The notes beneath the pieces are model-generated. The model saw only the letters and a list, made by a program, of their open reading frames with translations. It was not told where the DNA came from and made no database searches. The position numbers were made by a program, and so were the translations under genes. This document shows, in pieces, positions 27,893 to 36,887 of a DNA stretch of 64,000 nt; the first letter of the stretch is position 1, and the number at the start of each line of letters is the position of its first letter. The DNA is from Neorhizobium alkalisoli. GTDB lineage: Bacteria; Pseudomonadota; Alphaproteobacteria; Rhizobiales; Rhizobiaceae. The stretch lies in contig NZ_VIWP01000004.1 in the NCBI RefSeq assembly GCF_007829835.1, positions 1 to 64,000 of the forward strand, written 5' to 3'.

Positions 27893-29599
27893 TCAGGCGC
27901 TTTCGCGGAAATCCGCGTCGTCGGCGTCAGGGCCGCCCATCGACATGTCGAGGGCAAATCCCTTGGCACGTGCCTGCTGGCTCGAGACCGAGTGGTCGCT
28001 GCCGCTGCTGCGGACGGCCGGGCGCTGTGCTGCCGGCTTGGCAGCAGGCTTGGCTGCCTGGCGTGCCGGAGCCGCTGCCGCGCGCTTGCCCTTCTGGCTG
28101 GAACCCGACTGTTCGATGCGGAAGAAGGCGATCGAGGCCTGCAGCTCTTCAGCCTGCGATGCGAGCTCTTCCGAGGTTGCCGACATTTCTTCCGAAGCGC
28201 CTGCGTTCTGCTGGGTAACCTTGTCGAGCTGCTGGATCGCTTCGTTGATCTGGCTTGCACCGATGTCCTGCTCGCGGCAGGCGGCCGAGATTTCCGAAAC
28301 CAGTTCCGCCGTCTTCTGGATATCCGGCACCAGCTTGTTCAGCATCTCGCCAGCATCAGTCGCAACCTGCACGGTCTCGCCCGAAAGTGCGCTGATTTCG
28401 GCAGCAGCAGCCTGGCTGCGTTCTGCAAGCTTGCGGACTTCCGAAGCGACAACAGCAAAACCCTTGCCATGTTCGCCGGCACGCGCTGCCTCGACGGCGG
28501 CGTTCAGGGCGAGAAGGTCGGTCTGGCGGGCGATTTCCTGAACGATCGAGATTTTTTCTGCGATCGTGCGCATGGCGCCAACGGCACGGCCAACGGCCTG
28601 GCCGGAAGCTTCGGCATCACGCGAAGACTGGCGGGCAATCTTCTCGGTCTGGGCAGCGTTGTCTGCGTTCTGCTTGATGTTGGCGGCCATCTCTTCCATC
28701 GAGGCGGAAGCCTCTTCGGCAGCCGATGCCTGTTCGGTCGCGCCCTGCGAAAGCTGCTCGGCGCTGGCCGACAGTTCCTGGCTGCCCGAGGAGACGTTGT
28801 CGGAGGCTGCAAGCGCATCGCCGACCACGCCACGCAGACGCTCGATCATCGTGTTGACGTAGCCGAGCAGCTCGCCGATCTCGTCCTTGCTGGTGATCGG
28901 CGCAAAGCGGGTCAGGTCGCCATCGGCAACGCTCTGCACGGCGCGCACGGCATTGCCGAGGCCCTTGTTGATGCTCATGGCGATCCAGAAGGCGGCAAGG
29001 GCGGCAATCAGGAAAGCGCCAGCCGCGACCGAGATCATGATCAGGCGGGTCTGTGCATAGTCGATATCGGCTTGTGCATCGGCATCGTCCAGACGACCTT
29101 CTTCAAGCTTGACCACGTCGGAAAGCAGGGCATCGATCTGGTTGGTGACCGTACGGGCTTCGTTCGAGGAAATCTTGTTGGCGCCGGTTGCATCTCCGGC
29201 CAGCATCAGCTTGCGGATTTCGTCGTCATGCTTGCGGAATTCGACAGTGAAGGCCGCGAGCTTACCCCAGAGAACCTTGCCCTGCTCGGTGGCGCGCGAT
29301 TCAACGGCCTTGAACGTTTCGTCGAAAGCGCGGCGCGCATCATCGCCCTTGGCAATGGCGCCCTGCATGTCATTGGGGCTGGCGGCCAGGAGAAGGTTCT
29401 TCTGCTGACGGATCTGCTGCAACTGCTCGTTGTTCAGCGACTGCGCCAGCTTGAGCCGCATGGCTGGTCCCTGCAACACGTTCTCGAGCGTGTCATTGAG
29501 GCTGGAAAGGCTGATAAGGCCATAGGTCGCAGTGGCGGCCAGCATCAGGATGACGAAGCCGAATGCCGCTGCCAGTTTGAGCTTGATTGAAGCACGCAT
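27893..29599 (-). CDS. Methyl-accepting chemotaxis protein with one HAMP unit
   Basis: A 568-residue receptor. ATG 29599 (MRASIKLK) follows GGGA at 8 bases; a TTG six codons upstream is the alternative. It has two membrane helices with a periplasmic four-helix-type domain between, a single HAMP ([18 protein letters not shown], about residues 208-255), then the signalling hairpin with the same [16 protein letters not shown] tip as its sisters. The tail is [12 protein letters not shown] then DFRESA. It is the receptor nearest cheW/cheA and is the simplest of the three. Confidence 0.93.
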   Translation of the reverse strand: MRASIKLKLAAAFGFVILMLAATATYGLISLSSLNDTLENVLQGPAMRLKLAQSLNNEQLQQIRQQKNLLLAASPNDMQGAIAKGDDARRAFDETFKAVESRATEQGKVLWGKLAAFTVEFRKHDDEIRKLMLAGDATGANKISSNEARTVTNQIDALLSDVVKLEEGRLDDADAQADIDYAQTRLIMISVAAGAFLIAALAAFWIAMSINKGLGNAVRAVQSVADGDLTRFAPITSKDEIGELLGYVNTMIERLRGVVGDALAASDNVSSGSQELSASAEQLSQGATEQASAAEEASASMEEMAANIKQNADNAAQTEKIARQSSRDAEASGQAVGRAVGAMRTIAEKISIVQEIARQTDLLALNAAVEAARAGEHGKGFAVVASEVRKLAERSQAAAAEISALSGETVQVATDAGEMLNKLVPDIQKTAELVSEISAACREQDIGASQINEAIQQLDKVTQQNAGASEEMSATSEELASQAEELQASIAFFRIEQSGSSQKGKRAAAAPARQAAKPAAKPAAQRPAVRSSGSDHSVSSQQARAKGFALDMSMGGPDADDADFRESA

Positions 29600-29647
29600 C
29601 TTTTTATTCCCGTTCAAAAGGGGCCACTGCCCGTTGAGGCCTGCGGC

Positions 29648-30142
29648 CTAGGCGTGAGCGTGTTGAGCTGAGAAGATCGCCTGAAGATTGGGGACGATGA
29701 TGAACTCGGTCCCACGCTTGACGAGGCAATCGATGAAATCAGGGCGCCAGCGCATGCCGACGCTTGGTGGCGGTTCGCCTGCGGTGCGCAGGAGTGTCGT
29801 CACCTCATGCACCTTGTCGGTGCGGATGCCGGCCAGGACCGGCTCGTCGTCGATTTCGATCTCGATGACGATGATGCGGCTGTCGATCGTCGGCTTGGTC
29901 GCTTCCATGCCGAAGGCGAGCCGAATATCGGCAAGCGGAATGACCTTTCCGCGAAAGTTGATGACGGCACCGACAAAGGCCTTGGCGCCGGGAACGCTGG
30001 TCTCGGGCAACAGATCCAGGATTTCCTGGACGATGAAGGCTTCGAGCGCAAACATCTCGCCGGCGATGTCGAAGGTCAGGACCTCGAGTTCCTCGCGGCC
30101 GCCCCAAAGCTCTTCCGGCATTTTTCTGACTGCTTCACTCAT
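29648..30142 (-). CDS. cheW: Chemotaxis coupling protein CheW (second copy)
   Basis: A 164-residue CheW with a 16-residue N-terminal extension. The core shows LTFDIAGEMFALEAFIVQEIL (about residues 22-42) and GAVINFRGKVIPLADIRLAFG, with the conserved Arg in FRG. It overlaps the end of cheA by four bases (30139-30142) and is followed by the three receptor genes. It differs clearly from the CheW at 23275-23763, so the cluster uses two adapters. Confidence 0.95.
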   Translation of the reverse strand: MSEAVRKMPEELWGGREELEVLTFDIAGEMFALEAFIVQEILDLLPETSVPGAKAFVGAVINFRGKVIPLADIRLAFGMEATKPTIDSRIIVIEIEIDDEPVLAGIRTDKVHEVTTLLRTAGEPPPSVGMRWRPDFIDCLVKRGTEFIIVPNLQAIFSAQHAHA

Positions 30143-32151
30143 CCCGCCGCGCGCAGATGCGCCTCCTGTTGCTGTCCTTCGGCCACGAGGTGACCGACGT
30201 CGAGGATCAGGGCCACGTCCCCGTCTCCGAGAATGGTGGCGCCCGAGAAGGTCGCCACGTCATGATGAAGCTTGGACATCGACTTGATGACCGTCTGGTG
30301 GTCGCCGATGATCTGGTCGACGACGAGACCGACACGCTCGGAACCGGTCGATATGACGACGACCTTCTGGAACGGATCGGGCTTGGTGCCGGTCCGGAAC
30401 AGGTCGCGTAGTCGCAGGAACGGCACGAGGCTGTCACGCAGCGAGATGAAGCTGCGGCCACGCGAACGCATGTCCTCTTCGATCGACAGTTCGAGGCATT
30501 CCTCGACCGCCGAAAGCGGAATGACATAGCGGCCGGAGCCGACCCGCACGAGCAGGCCGTCGATGATCGCAAGCGTCAGCGGAATGGCGAGCGAGATTTC
30601 CGATCCCTTGCCCGGATGGCTCGTGACGTTGATCGTGCCGCGCAGGGCGTCGATCGTCCGCTTCACCACGTCCATGCCGACGCCGCGGCCGGAGAGATTG
30701 GTGACCGTCTGTGCCGTCGAAAAGCCCGGCTGGAAGATCAGCTGGTAGAGTTCCTGGTCGGTCAGGTTGGCATTGGCACCGATCAGACCGGAGGATTCCG
30801 CCTTGGCGCGGACGCGATCCTTGTCGATGCCGCGGCCGTCGTCCTTGATGGTGATGATGACTTCGCCGGCCTGCTGGCGGGCCGAAAGCATGATCTTTCC
30901 GGCCTCCGGCTTGCCCGCCGCAAGACGCTGTTCGGGCGTTTCGAGACCATGGTCGCAGGAATTGCGGACGAGATGGACGAGCGGGTCGGCGAGACGTTCG
31001 ATGACGCTCTTGTCGACTTCGGTGGTTTCACCCTCGGTGACGAGTTCGATCGCCTTGCCGGTTTCATGCGCGAGATCGTGCACGAGGCGGCGGAAGCGGC
31101 TGAACAGATGCGTGACCGGCACCATGCGCAGCACCATCATCGTATCGCGCAACTCGCCGGACAGGCGTTCCACGTCTTCAGAGACGGCGCGCAGCTGCAG
31201 ATCGCCGCTACCGCCGGCAAGCTGGCTGAGGCGGGACTGGGCAATCACCAGTTCGCCGACGCGGTCCATCAGTTCATCGAGCTTTTCGGCCGGAACGCGG
31301 ACGTTTTCCGCAGCCTTGGCGGCCTTGGCATCGGTCGGGGCAGGAGCTGCGGCCGGTGCCGGCGTCGCAACCGGTTTGGCGGCAACAGGTTCCGCTGCCG
31401 CGGCCTTTGCCGGTTCGGCGGCAGGCGCCTTGGCGGTTGCAGGTTTTGCAGCGGCCGGAACCTCGACCGTTTCGATCGTCAGTTCCATCTCGTCCATGAC
31501 GAAGATGAACACGTCTTCAATGGCCGAGCGCGGCTGGGTCGTCAGAAGTTCGACATCCCAGGAAATATGCAGGTCGGTCGGGAAAAGCGTGTCGAGGGCA
31601 GGAATGTTGGAGCGATCGGCGACGATGCGGCATTCGCCGAGCTCACGCAGCTCGTCCAGCAGTGGCAGCGGGTTGGTCCCGTTTGCCATCGCGTTCTGCG
31701 GCAGGCTGAAATGCATCTTGTAGAGCGTCTGGGCGGGGCCGGCCTCTTCGGCTGCCGCTCCATTGCTGCCGGAGCCGGAACCGTCGACTGCGCGGCGCAG
31801 GTTGGCGAGGAGTGTTTCGCCAACCGCTTCATGGTCGCCGGTCGGCGTCTCGACCAGGGCCCGCATGTGGTCCTTAGCTTCGAGAACGGCGGTAACCAGT
31901 GCCTGGGTTGCCGGCACTTCGCCCTTGCGCACCCGGTCGAAGGCCGTTTCGCAATGGTGGGTGAAGGCGGCGAGCGCCTCGAAGCCGAACATCGCGCCGG
32001 AACCCTTGAGCGTGTGCAGGCCGCGGAAAACCGCGTCCACCTGATCCTTGTCGCCCAGATTCACATTGAGATCGAGAAGACCGGCCTCGATCTGCTCGAG
32101 TAGTTCCGCTGCTTCCGTCCGAAAGACGGCGATAGGATCAGGAAAGCTCAT
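30139..32151 (-). CDS. cheA: Chemotaxis histidine kinase CheA
   Basis: A 670-residue kinase. The Hpt domain has the phosphorylated H46 in GLHTLKGSG, followed by a P2-like region and an Ala/Pro-rich linker (about 250-285). The dimerisation helix pair starts RVPAEKLDELMDRVGELV. The ATPase domain shows an N box in HLVRNSCDHG, G1 in DDGRGID and G2 in GRGVGMDVV. A CheW-like regulatory domain ends the protein. It overlaps cheY by four bases upstream and cheW by four bases downstream, so the operon is tightly coupled. Confidence 0.97.
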   Translation of the reverse strand: MSFPDPIAVFRTEAAELLEQIEAGLLDLNVNLGDKDQVDAVFRGLHTLKGSGAMFGFEALAAFTHHCETAFDRVRKGEVPATQALVTAVLEAKDHMRALVETPTGDHEAVGETLLANLRRAVDGSGSGSNGAAAEEAGPAQTLYKMHFSLPQNAMANGTNPLPLLDELRELGECRIVADRSNIPALDTLFPTDLHISWDVELLTTQPRSAIEDVFIFVMDEMELTIETVEVPAAAKPATAKAPAAEPAKAAAAEPVAAKPVATPAPAAAPAPTDAKAAKAAENVRVPAEKLDELMDRVGELVIAQSRLSQLAGGSGDLQLRAVSEDVERLSGELRDTMMVLRMVPVTHLFSRFRRLVHDLAHETGKAIELVTEGETTEVDKSVIERLADPLVHLVRNSCDHGLETPEQRLAAGKPEAGKIMLSARQQAGEVIITIKDDGRGIDKDRVRAKAESSGLIGANANLTDQELYQLIFQPGFSTAQTVTNLSGRGVGMDVVKRTIDALRGTINVTSHPGKGSEISLAIPLTLAIIDGLLVRVGSGRYVIPLSAVEECLELSIEEDMRSRGRSFISLRDSLVPFLRLRDLFRTGTKPDPFQKVVVISTGSERVGLVVDQIIGDHQTVIKSMSKLHHDVATFSGATILGDGDVALILDVGHLVAEGQQQEAHLRAAG

Positions 32152-32516
32152 CTGCCGAGCACCTTGCGAACGATCTTGACCAGGCTTTCAGGGTCGAACG
32201 GCTTGGTCAGCCAGCCGGTGGCGCCGGCCGATTTCGCCTGCTGCTTCAGCTCGTTGTCGGATTCCGTCGTCAGGAAGATGACCGGCACGCCCATATGGGC
32301 CGGCAGCTTGCGCAGTTCGCGGATCATCGTCAGGCCGTCCATGTTCGGCATGTTCAGGTCGGTGACGACCAGATCGAATTCGCCGGCATTCAGCTTGGCA
32401 ATTCCGTCGAGGCCATCGACGGCCTCGGTGACCTGATAACCCGCATTCGTCAACGCGACCCTCGTGGTCAGGCGGATACTCGCCGAGTCATCGACGGTCA
32501 GGATATTGGCGCTCAT
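32148..32516 (-). CDS. cheY: Chemotaxis response regulator CheY
   Basis: A 122-residue single-domain receiver. Acidic pocket D9-D10, phosphoacceptor D53 in VTDLNMPNMDG, T83-T84 in FLTTES and K105 in TKPFD are all present. It has no output domain. It shares a TAATG stop-start overlap with the STAS gene and an ATGA overlap with cheA. There is no CheZ or CheD gene nearby. Confidence 0.96.
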   Translation of the reverse strand: MSANILTVDDSASIRLTTRVALTNAGYQVTEAVDGLDGIAKLNAGEFDLVVTDLNMPNMDGLTMIRELRKLPAHMGVPVIFLTTESDNELKQQAKSAGATGWLTKPFDPESLVKIVRKVLGR

Positions 32517-32842
32517 TAAATGTCCCCTTGATGAAGCCAGAAATATGCGTCTTCGGCCGACATGCCTTCGAGGAAACCGCTTCTGCGGAGCGTCTCGAGA
32601 AGGGCTCCATTCGCGGGCTTGGCAAGCGCAATCGACTTGCCTTGCGTGCCGGCATAGATGCGGGCTGCCTCGATGAGCTGAATGAAGCTGATATCGACCT
32701 GTGGTTCTTCTTCAAATTCGATTGTCGCCGACGGATTTTCATCCAGGAAAGCGAGAATTTGAGCATGCGTCGAAGTAATCGCGCGCATGGTCAGAGCGGA
32801 CGGCAGCGAGATGCGGTCTTCTTTAACGTCCGGCACAGACAT
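32516..32842 (-). CDS. STAS-domain protein, first gene of the che operon
   Basis: A 108-residue protein. The pattern of an N-terminal strand, then SATIEFEEEPQVDISFIQLIEAA (about residues 38-60) and a C-terminal helix (LLETLRRSGF), is that of STAS anti-sigma-antagonist-like proteins. The family's phosphorylated Ser is usually in DxS, here DISF near 49-52. It overlaps cheY by one base. Similar STAS genes head che operons in other alphaproteobacteria (cheS/slp type), where the role is unclear. Confidence 0.75.
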   Translation of the reverse strand: MSVPDVKEDRISLPSALTMRAITSTHAQILAFLDENPSATIEFEEEPQVDISFIQLIEAARIYAGTQGKSIALAKPANGALLETLRRSGFLEGMSAEDAYFWLHQGDI

Positions 32843-33166
32843 TCATACCCCAATATAGTTCGAACTTCCTGAAATATCTTTGCAAATTTGGTCTTAGATA
32901 ATTAACGGCGAGTTAATCGGCTTCGGTAACTTATGAATTGGTATTAGTTGTAAGCCGTCGAATGACCCTTCCGGCGGGACGAAAAATTAACCACGCAGCC
33001 CAAAAACGGGACGCGATTTCCCTCCGGTTAACCCCCTCAATTGCAGACTGAATTCATCGAAGGACACCCGTGCCGCCTGTCGGCTGAGAGCTGTCCCAAA
33101 TTGAACAGGGCGAAATATGGCCGGCTCCCTATGGGCGCCCGGCCGACCGTTAAAGGGTGGCACGAC
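32843..33166. promoter_or_regulatory. Divergent promoter region of the che operon
   Basis: The 324-base gap separates the minus-strand che operon from the plus-strand gene at 33167. It is AT-rich around 32870-32995. It holds TTAA-N7-TTAA (32902-32905 and 32913-32916), a near match to the CtrA consensus TTAA-N7-TTAAC on both strands, plus further TTAAC elements at about 32987 and 33028. No ORF of its own was supported. CtrA control would suit motility genes of alphaproteobacteria, but it is inferred. Confidence 0.45.
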
Positions 33167-34900
33167 GTGGCAGTCACAGCAGCAAAATTGGATATCGCTC
33201 CGGTATCGCAAGGGCCGGGCGCCCTCGTCGAAAGAATGGAGATCGCGCGCTCCCGCATCGAGGAACGTTTCCTCGAAGGTGGTGCTGCGCTCCTGTCGAT
33301 TCTGGATGTCCTGAACAAGCTGATCGGATCTCTGGACCAGGTCACCGGTTCCCTCGATGAGGAAACCGCGAACGCCACGATGGCCGAGCTCGAGCAGACG
33401 GTTGCACGGCTTTCGGGTCTGAGCGGCATAGAAGTTGGCCGCCAGACGGGCTTCAAGTCGCTTGCCGGTGCCGAACGGAACCTGCGCCCCCATGCCGAGG
33501 ACATGCAGGAGACGCTGCGTTATCTGCGCACCTTTGCCGTTACTGCCAAGATTGCTGGCGCCGGTATCGCGGATTTTGCCGGGTTTGCCGAGGAAATCCT
33601 CGAGCGCATCCAGGAAGGCACCCGCCAGGTCGACGACTTCGCCAAGAAGCTCAATCTTCTGGGCAAGGGCCTCGGCTCCGTCATGGTCAAGGGCGAAAAG
33701 ATCGTCCAGAGTTATGACAAGACTATTCCGGCAATCGTCACGGGTCTTTCGAACGGCGGCACCGAGATCGGCAAGCAGCGCAAGCTTCTGATGGAGCGCG
33801 CTGAAAGCGTGCGTGCGATTGCCCGTGGCATCCAGGGCAAGCTTGCCTCGACTTTGTCGGCAATGCAGATCGGCGATATCACCCGCCAGCGCATCGAACA
33901 TTGCCAGTCGAGCCTGAAGCTGCTCGACGAATATCTCTCTTCTCCGGAAGCAGCGTCGCTGACCGGCGCTCAGCGCGAAAGCCTTTCGGCCGTCATCGGC
34001 CAGCTCGTTTCCATGCAGCTTGGGCAGTCGATCGATGATTTCGACCGAGACACCGGCAAGATCGTCGCGACCGTTGTCAGCTTCCGCTCCGACCTGATGC
34101 AGATCGACGGTTTGCGCCGGGCGATCACCGAAGGCGATGATGATGGCAGCGACAATGCGATGCGTCAGCTGGAAGGCAATGTCGCTGCGGCACGCACCGC
34201 TGTCCGCGAGATCGAGGCCGTTGCCGGCGAGGCTTCGGAACTCAGCCGCTCTACCGCAGCAACGGTCGACGAACTGGTCAAGGGTATCGGTGTCGTCCAG
34301 CTCGTACGCACCGACATTCACTATATGGCGCTCAACACCAATCTGCGTTGCGGCAAGATCGGCGAAGAGGGCAAGGCGATCAATGTCATCACCGCGGAAC
34401 TGCGCAATTATGCCGCCCAGCTCGATGAGACCGCCGACAAGATCATGGTCGAACTGCACACGCTGGAAGGCGCTGCTCTGAAGCTGACTGCGATCGAAGA
34501 AGCAGAAGCCAAGGATTCGCTGGACCTGAGGCTCGAAAAGGCGCTCGACAATATCCGCCTGGTCGGAGACCGCATGGATATCGAGGTCAAGAACCTCAGC
34601 GAGCAGAGCCGCACCGCTGTCGGAGACATGGATGCCTCGCTCGCTCGCCTCGATTTCAAGGCAGAGCTCGGGGAAGTCCTGCGCGCCTGCGCCGAGGATA
34701 GTGCATCTTTCGAAGAGATCCTGCCTGCTGCCGGCATCGAGACGGCGCTTGCAGATCTCGGCGGTCGCATCGGCCGTCTCTACACTATGGTCTCCGAGCG
34801 CGAGCTGCATGCTGCCGTGCTGGGGACGGAACCGCCGGCAGAGACCGCTGTCGTCGCCTCTGTCATGAGCGATGACGATATAGACGACGCCCTGTTTTAA
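33167..34900 (+). CDS. Soluble coiled-coil protein with a degenerate MCP-tip motif
   Basis: A 577-residue, largely helical protein with no signal peptide or membrane helix. Around residues 376-415 it aligns without gaps to the MCP signalling tip: ALN at 388-390, then GEEGKAINVITAELR where receptors have [15 protein letters not shown]. The tip Glu and Arg that contact CheA/CheW are changed (E to R, R to K). Many residues elsewhere are coiled-coil-like. GTG 33167 has AAGGG about 10 bases upstream; ATG 33131 is possible. It is divergent from the che operon. It may be a receptor-like adapter; I do not know its function. Confidence 0.7.
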   Translation: MAVTAAKLDIAPVSQGPGALVERMEIARSRIEERFLEGGAALLSILDVLNKLIGSLDQVTGSLDEETANATMAELEQTVARLSGLSGIEVGRQTGFKSLAGAERNLRPHAEDMQETLRYLRTFAVTAKIAGAGIADFAGFAEEILERIQEGTRQVDDFAKKLNLLGKGLGSVMVKGEKIVQSYDKTIPAIVTGLSNGGTEIGKQRKLLMERAESVRAIARGIQGKLASTLSAMQIGDITRQRIEHCQSSLKLLDEYLSSPEAASLTGAQRESLSAVIGQLVSMQLGQSIDDFDRDTGKIVATVVSFRSDLMQIDGLRRAITEGDDDGSDNAMRQLEGNVAAARTAVREIEAVAGEASELSRSTAATVDELVKGIGVVQLVRTDIHYMALNTNLRCGKIGEEGKAINVITAELRNYAAQLDETADKIMVELHTLEGAALKLTAIEEAEAKDSLDLRLEKALDNIRLVGDRMDIEVKNLSEQSRTAVGDMDASLARLDFKAELGEVLRACAEDSASFEEILPAAGIETALADLGGRIGRLYTMVSERELHAAVLGTEPPAETAVVASVMSDDDIDDALF

Positions 34901-34931
34901 GGCATCGCAACACAGTGACCGGCTGATATCG

Positions 34932-34968
34932 AAGGCGTGGCGGCGAAGATATCTCGCCTCCGCGCCTT
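34932..34968 (+). terminator. Hairpin after the che-divergent gene
   Basis: AAGGCG (34932-34937) pairs with CGCCTT (34963-34968); the stem continues inward as GG/CC and GGCGA/TCGCC with one mismatch, loop AAGATATC. A GACCTTTAGG tract follows with few Ts. It probably ends the 33167-34900 transcript before rbfA. Confidence 0.55.
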
Positions 34969-35062
34969 GACCTTTAGGCCGCCCTACGTCATTTGACCGC
35001 CTTTAATTGAAGAAGCGCCCGCTTCGGGACGAACCCCGGCGACGCTCATACAGAGAAACACG

Positions 35063-35464
35063 ATGACCAAGGCAACATCCTCGGCGCCCTCGCAGCGCAT
35101 GCTTCGCGTTGGAGAACAGGTCCGCGCCGCCATAACCCAGGTCCTGCAGCGCGGTGAAGTGCGCGACGACCTGATTGAAAAGACCGTGATCTCGGTGTCC
35201 GAAGTGCGCATGTCGCCGGACCTGAAGATTGCGACCGCTTATGTGACGCCGCTCGGCGTGCCGGATCATAACGCGGTGATCGAGGCGCTGAACCGCAATT
35301 CGAAATTCATCCGTGGCCGTATCGGCGGCCAGCTCCGGCAGATGAAATACATGCCGGAAGTCCGCTTCCGTGACGATACGAGCTTCGACAATTACAAGAA
35401 GATCGATCAGCTCCTGCGCTCGCCCGAGGTCCAGCGTGACCTCGATGGTGAAACCGAAGAATAA
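35063..35464 (+). CDS. rbfA: Ribosome-binding factor A
   Basis: A 133-residue KH-like ribosome maturation factor for the 16S rRNA 5' domain. It contains the family core [20 protein letters not shown] (about residues 46-65) and [26 protein letters not shown] end (about 82-103). truB starts 20 bases after its stop. The canonical neighbour infB is not upstream here; the che-divergent gene is, which is unusual. Confidence 0.95.
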   Translation: MTKATSSAPSQRMLRVGEQVRAAITQVLQRGEVRDDLIEKTVISVSEVRMSPDLKIATAYVTPLGVPDHNAVIEALNRNSKFIRGRIGGQLRQMKYMPEVRFRDDTSFDNYKKIDQLLRSPEVQRDLDGETEE

Positions 35465-35483
35465 GCACGAACCAAGAGCATAT

Positions 35484-36413
35484 ATGTCCAAACCACGCAA
35501 ACCCAAGGGCCGGGCGGTTTCCGGCTGGCTGATCCTCGACAAGCCGATCGATTTCGGCTCGACGGAAGCCGTCTCCAAGATCAAGTGGCTGTTCAACGCC
35601 CAGAAGGCCGGCCATGCCGGCACGCTCGATCCGCTTGCATCAGGCATGCTGCCGATCGCGCTCGGCGATGCGACGAAGACCGTGCCTTACGTCATGGACG
35701 GCCGCAAGATCTACGAATTCACGGTCACCTGGGGTGAAGAACGCTCGACGGACGATCTCGAGGGCGAGGTAACGCAGAGCTCCGACAAGCGTCCTGCCGA
35801 AGAGGATATTCGCGCGCTTCTGCCAAAGTACACCGGCACGATCAGCCAGATCCCGCCGCAGTTTTCGGCGATCAAGATCGCTGGCGAGCGCGCCTACGAT
35901 CTCGCCCGTGACGGCGAAGTGGTCGAGATCCCGTCGCGTGAAGTCGAAATCTTCCGTCTGACGCTGCTCGGCACCGAAGGTGATATGGCGCATTTCGAGG
36001 TCGAATGTGGCAAGGGCACCTATGTCCGTGCTCTCGCCCGCGATTTCGGCCGTGAACTTGGCTGTTACGGCCATATTTCCGATCTCCGCCGCACCTTCGT
36101 TGCGCCCTTCGGCGAAGACAAGATGGTGCCGCTCGAAGATCTCGTCGAACTCGAAAAGATCGAGGATCGCGACGAGCGCCTGGCTGCACTCGACGCCTAT
36201 CTGATCAATACGGCCGAGGCTCTGTCCTCGCTGCCGCATCTGCCGGTCACCGAAGATCAGGCGCATCGCATCAAGATGGGCAACCCGATCATCCTGCGTG
36301 GCCGCGATGTCCCGGTCGAAGAGCCGGAAGCCTATGCCACGGTGCGCGGCAAGCTGATCGCCATCGGCGAGATCGGCCAGGGCGAATTCCGCCCGAAGCG
36401 GGTGTTCGGCTGA
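35484..36413 (+). CDS. truB: tRNA pseudouridine(55) synthase TruB
   Basis: A 309-residue pseudouridine synthase for U55 in the T loop. The catalytic aspartate is D49 in [15 protein letters not shown] (about residues 43-57). The [17 protein letters not shown] and RLTLLGTEG segments, and [16 protein letters not shown], are family blocks. ATG 35484 begins exactly at the conserved start ([15 protein letters not shown]), although the frame is open upstream. It is the second gene of rbfA-truB-rpsO-pnp. Confidence 0.96.
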   Translation: MSKPRKPKGRAVSGWLILDKPIDFGSTEAVSKIKWLFNAQKAGHAGTLDPLASGMLPIALGDATKTVPYVMDGRKIYEFTVTWGEERSTDDLEGEVTQSSDKRPAEEDIRALLPKYTGTISQIPPQFSAIKIAGERAYDLARDGEVVEIPSREVEIFRLTLLGTEGDMAHFEVECGKGTYVRALARDFGRELGCYGHISDLRRTFVAPFGEDKMVPLEDLVELEKIEDRDERLAALDAYLINTAEALSSLPHLPVTEDQAHRIKMGNPIILRGRDVPVEEPEAYATVRGKLIAIGEIGQGEFRPKRVFG

Positions 36414-36454
36414 TCGGCCGCGCGCCTCTTCCAATTGTGGCCTGAATGGTCTAT

Positions 36455-36480
36455 AGGCAGCGCCAGCCAAGGGGCTGCCT
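36455..36480 (+). other. Hairpin between truB and rpsO
   Basis: AGGCAGC (36455-36461) pairs with GCTGCCT (36474-36480) around a 12-base loop, 90 bases before the rpsO start. In many bacteria rpsO is controlled by S15 binding to structured leader mRNA, so this stem could take part, but no match to a known S15 leader was shown. Confidence 0.35.
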
Positions 36481-36569
36481 TCGGGCATCGACTTAGCATT
36501 CACGGCCAAGGCTGGACGACATCCCGGCCTTTGGCGACCCGATTTCCTCTTCATAAAAAGGATCAGACG

Positions 36570-36839
36570 ATGTCGATCACTGCAGAACGCAAGACCGCAC
36601 TCATCAAGGAATACGCAACCTTCGAAGGCGATACCGGTTCTCCGGAAGTCCAGGTTGCCATCCTGACCGAGCGGATCAACAACCTGACCGAACACTTCAA
36701 GGGCCACAAGAAGGACAACCACTCCCGTCGTGGCCTTCTGACCATGGTTTCCAGCCGCCGTTCGCTTCTTGACTACCTCAAGAAGAAGGACGAAGGCCGT
36801 TACACCAAGCTGATCACCAGCCTGGGCGTTCGTCGCTAA
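36570..36839 (+). CDS. rpsO: 30S ribosomal protein S15
   Basis: An 89-residue protein of standard S15 length. It starts [17 protein letters not shown] and has the conserved [22 protein letters not shown] (residues 21-42), [13 protein letters not shown] and [12 protein letters not shown] blocks that contact 16S rRNA. AAAAGGAT lies before the ATG. A terminator follows immediately, and pnp starts 323 bases later. Confidence 0.98.
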   Translation: MSITAERKTALIKEYATFEGDTGSPEVQVAILTERINNLTEHFKGHKKDNHSRRGLLTMVSSRRSLLDYLKKKDEGRYTKLITSLGVRR

Positions 36840-36846
36840 AAAACTC

Positions 36847-36887
36847 TCCGGCGGACGTTCTGAATTGAACATCCGCCGGACCTTTTT
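36847..36887 (+). terminator. Rho-independent terminator of rpsO
   Basis: TCCGGCGGACGTTC (36847-36860) pairs with GAACATCCGCCGGA (36867-36880) with one mismatch; the stem is followed by CCTTTTT. It lies seven bases after the rpsO stop. Confidence 0.85.
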
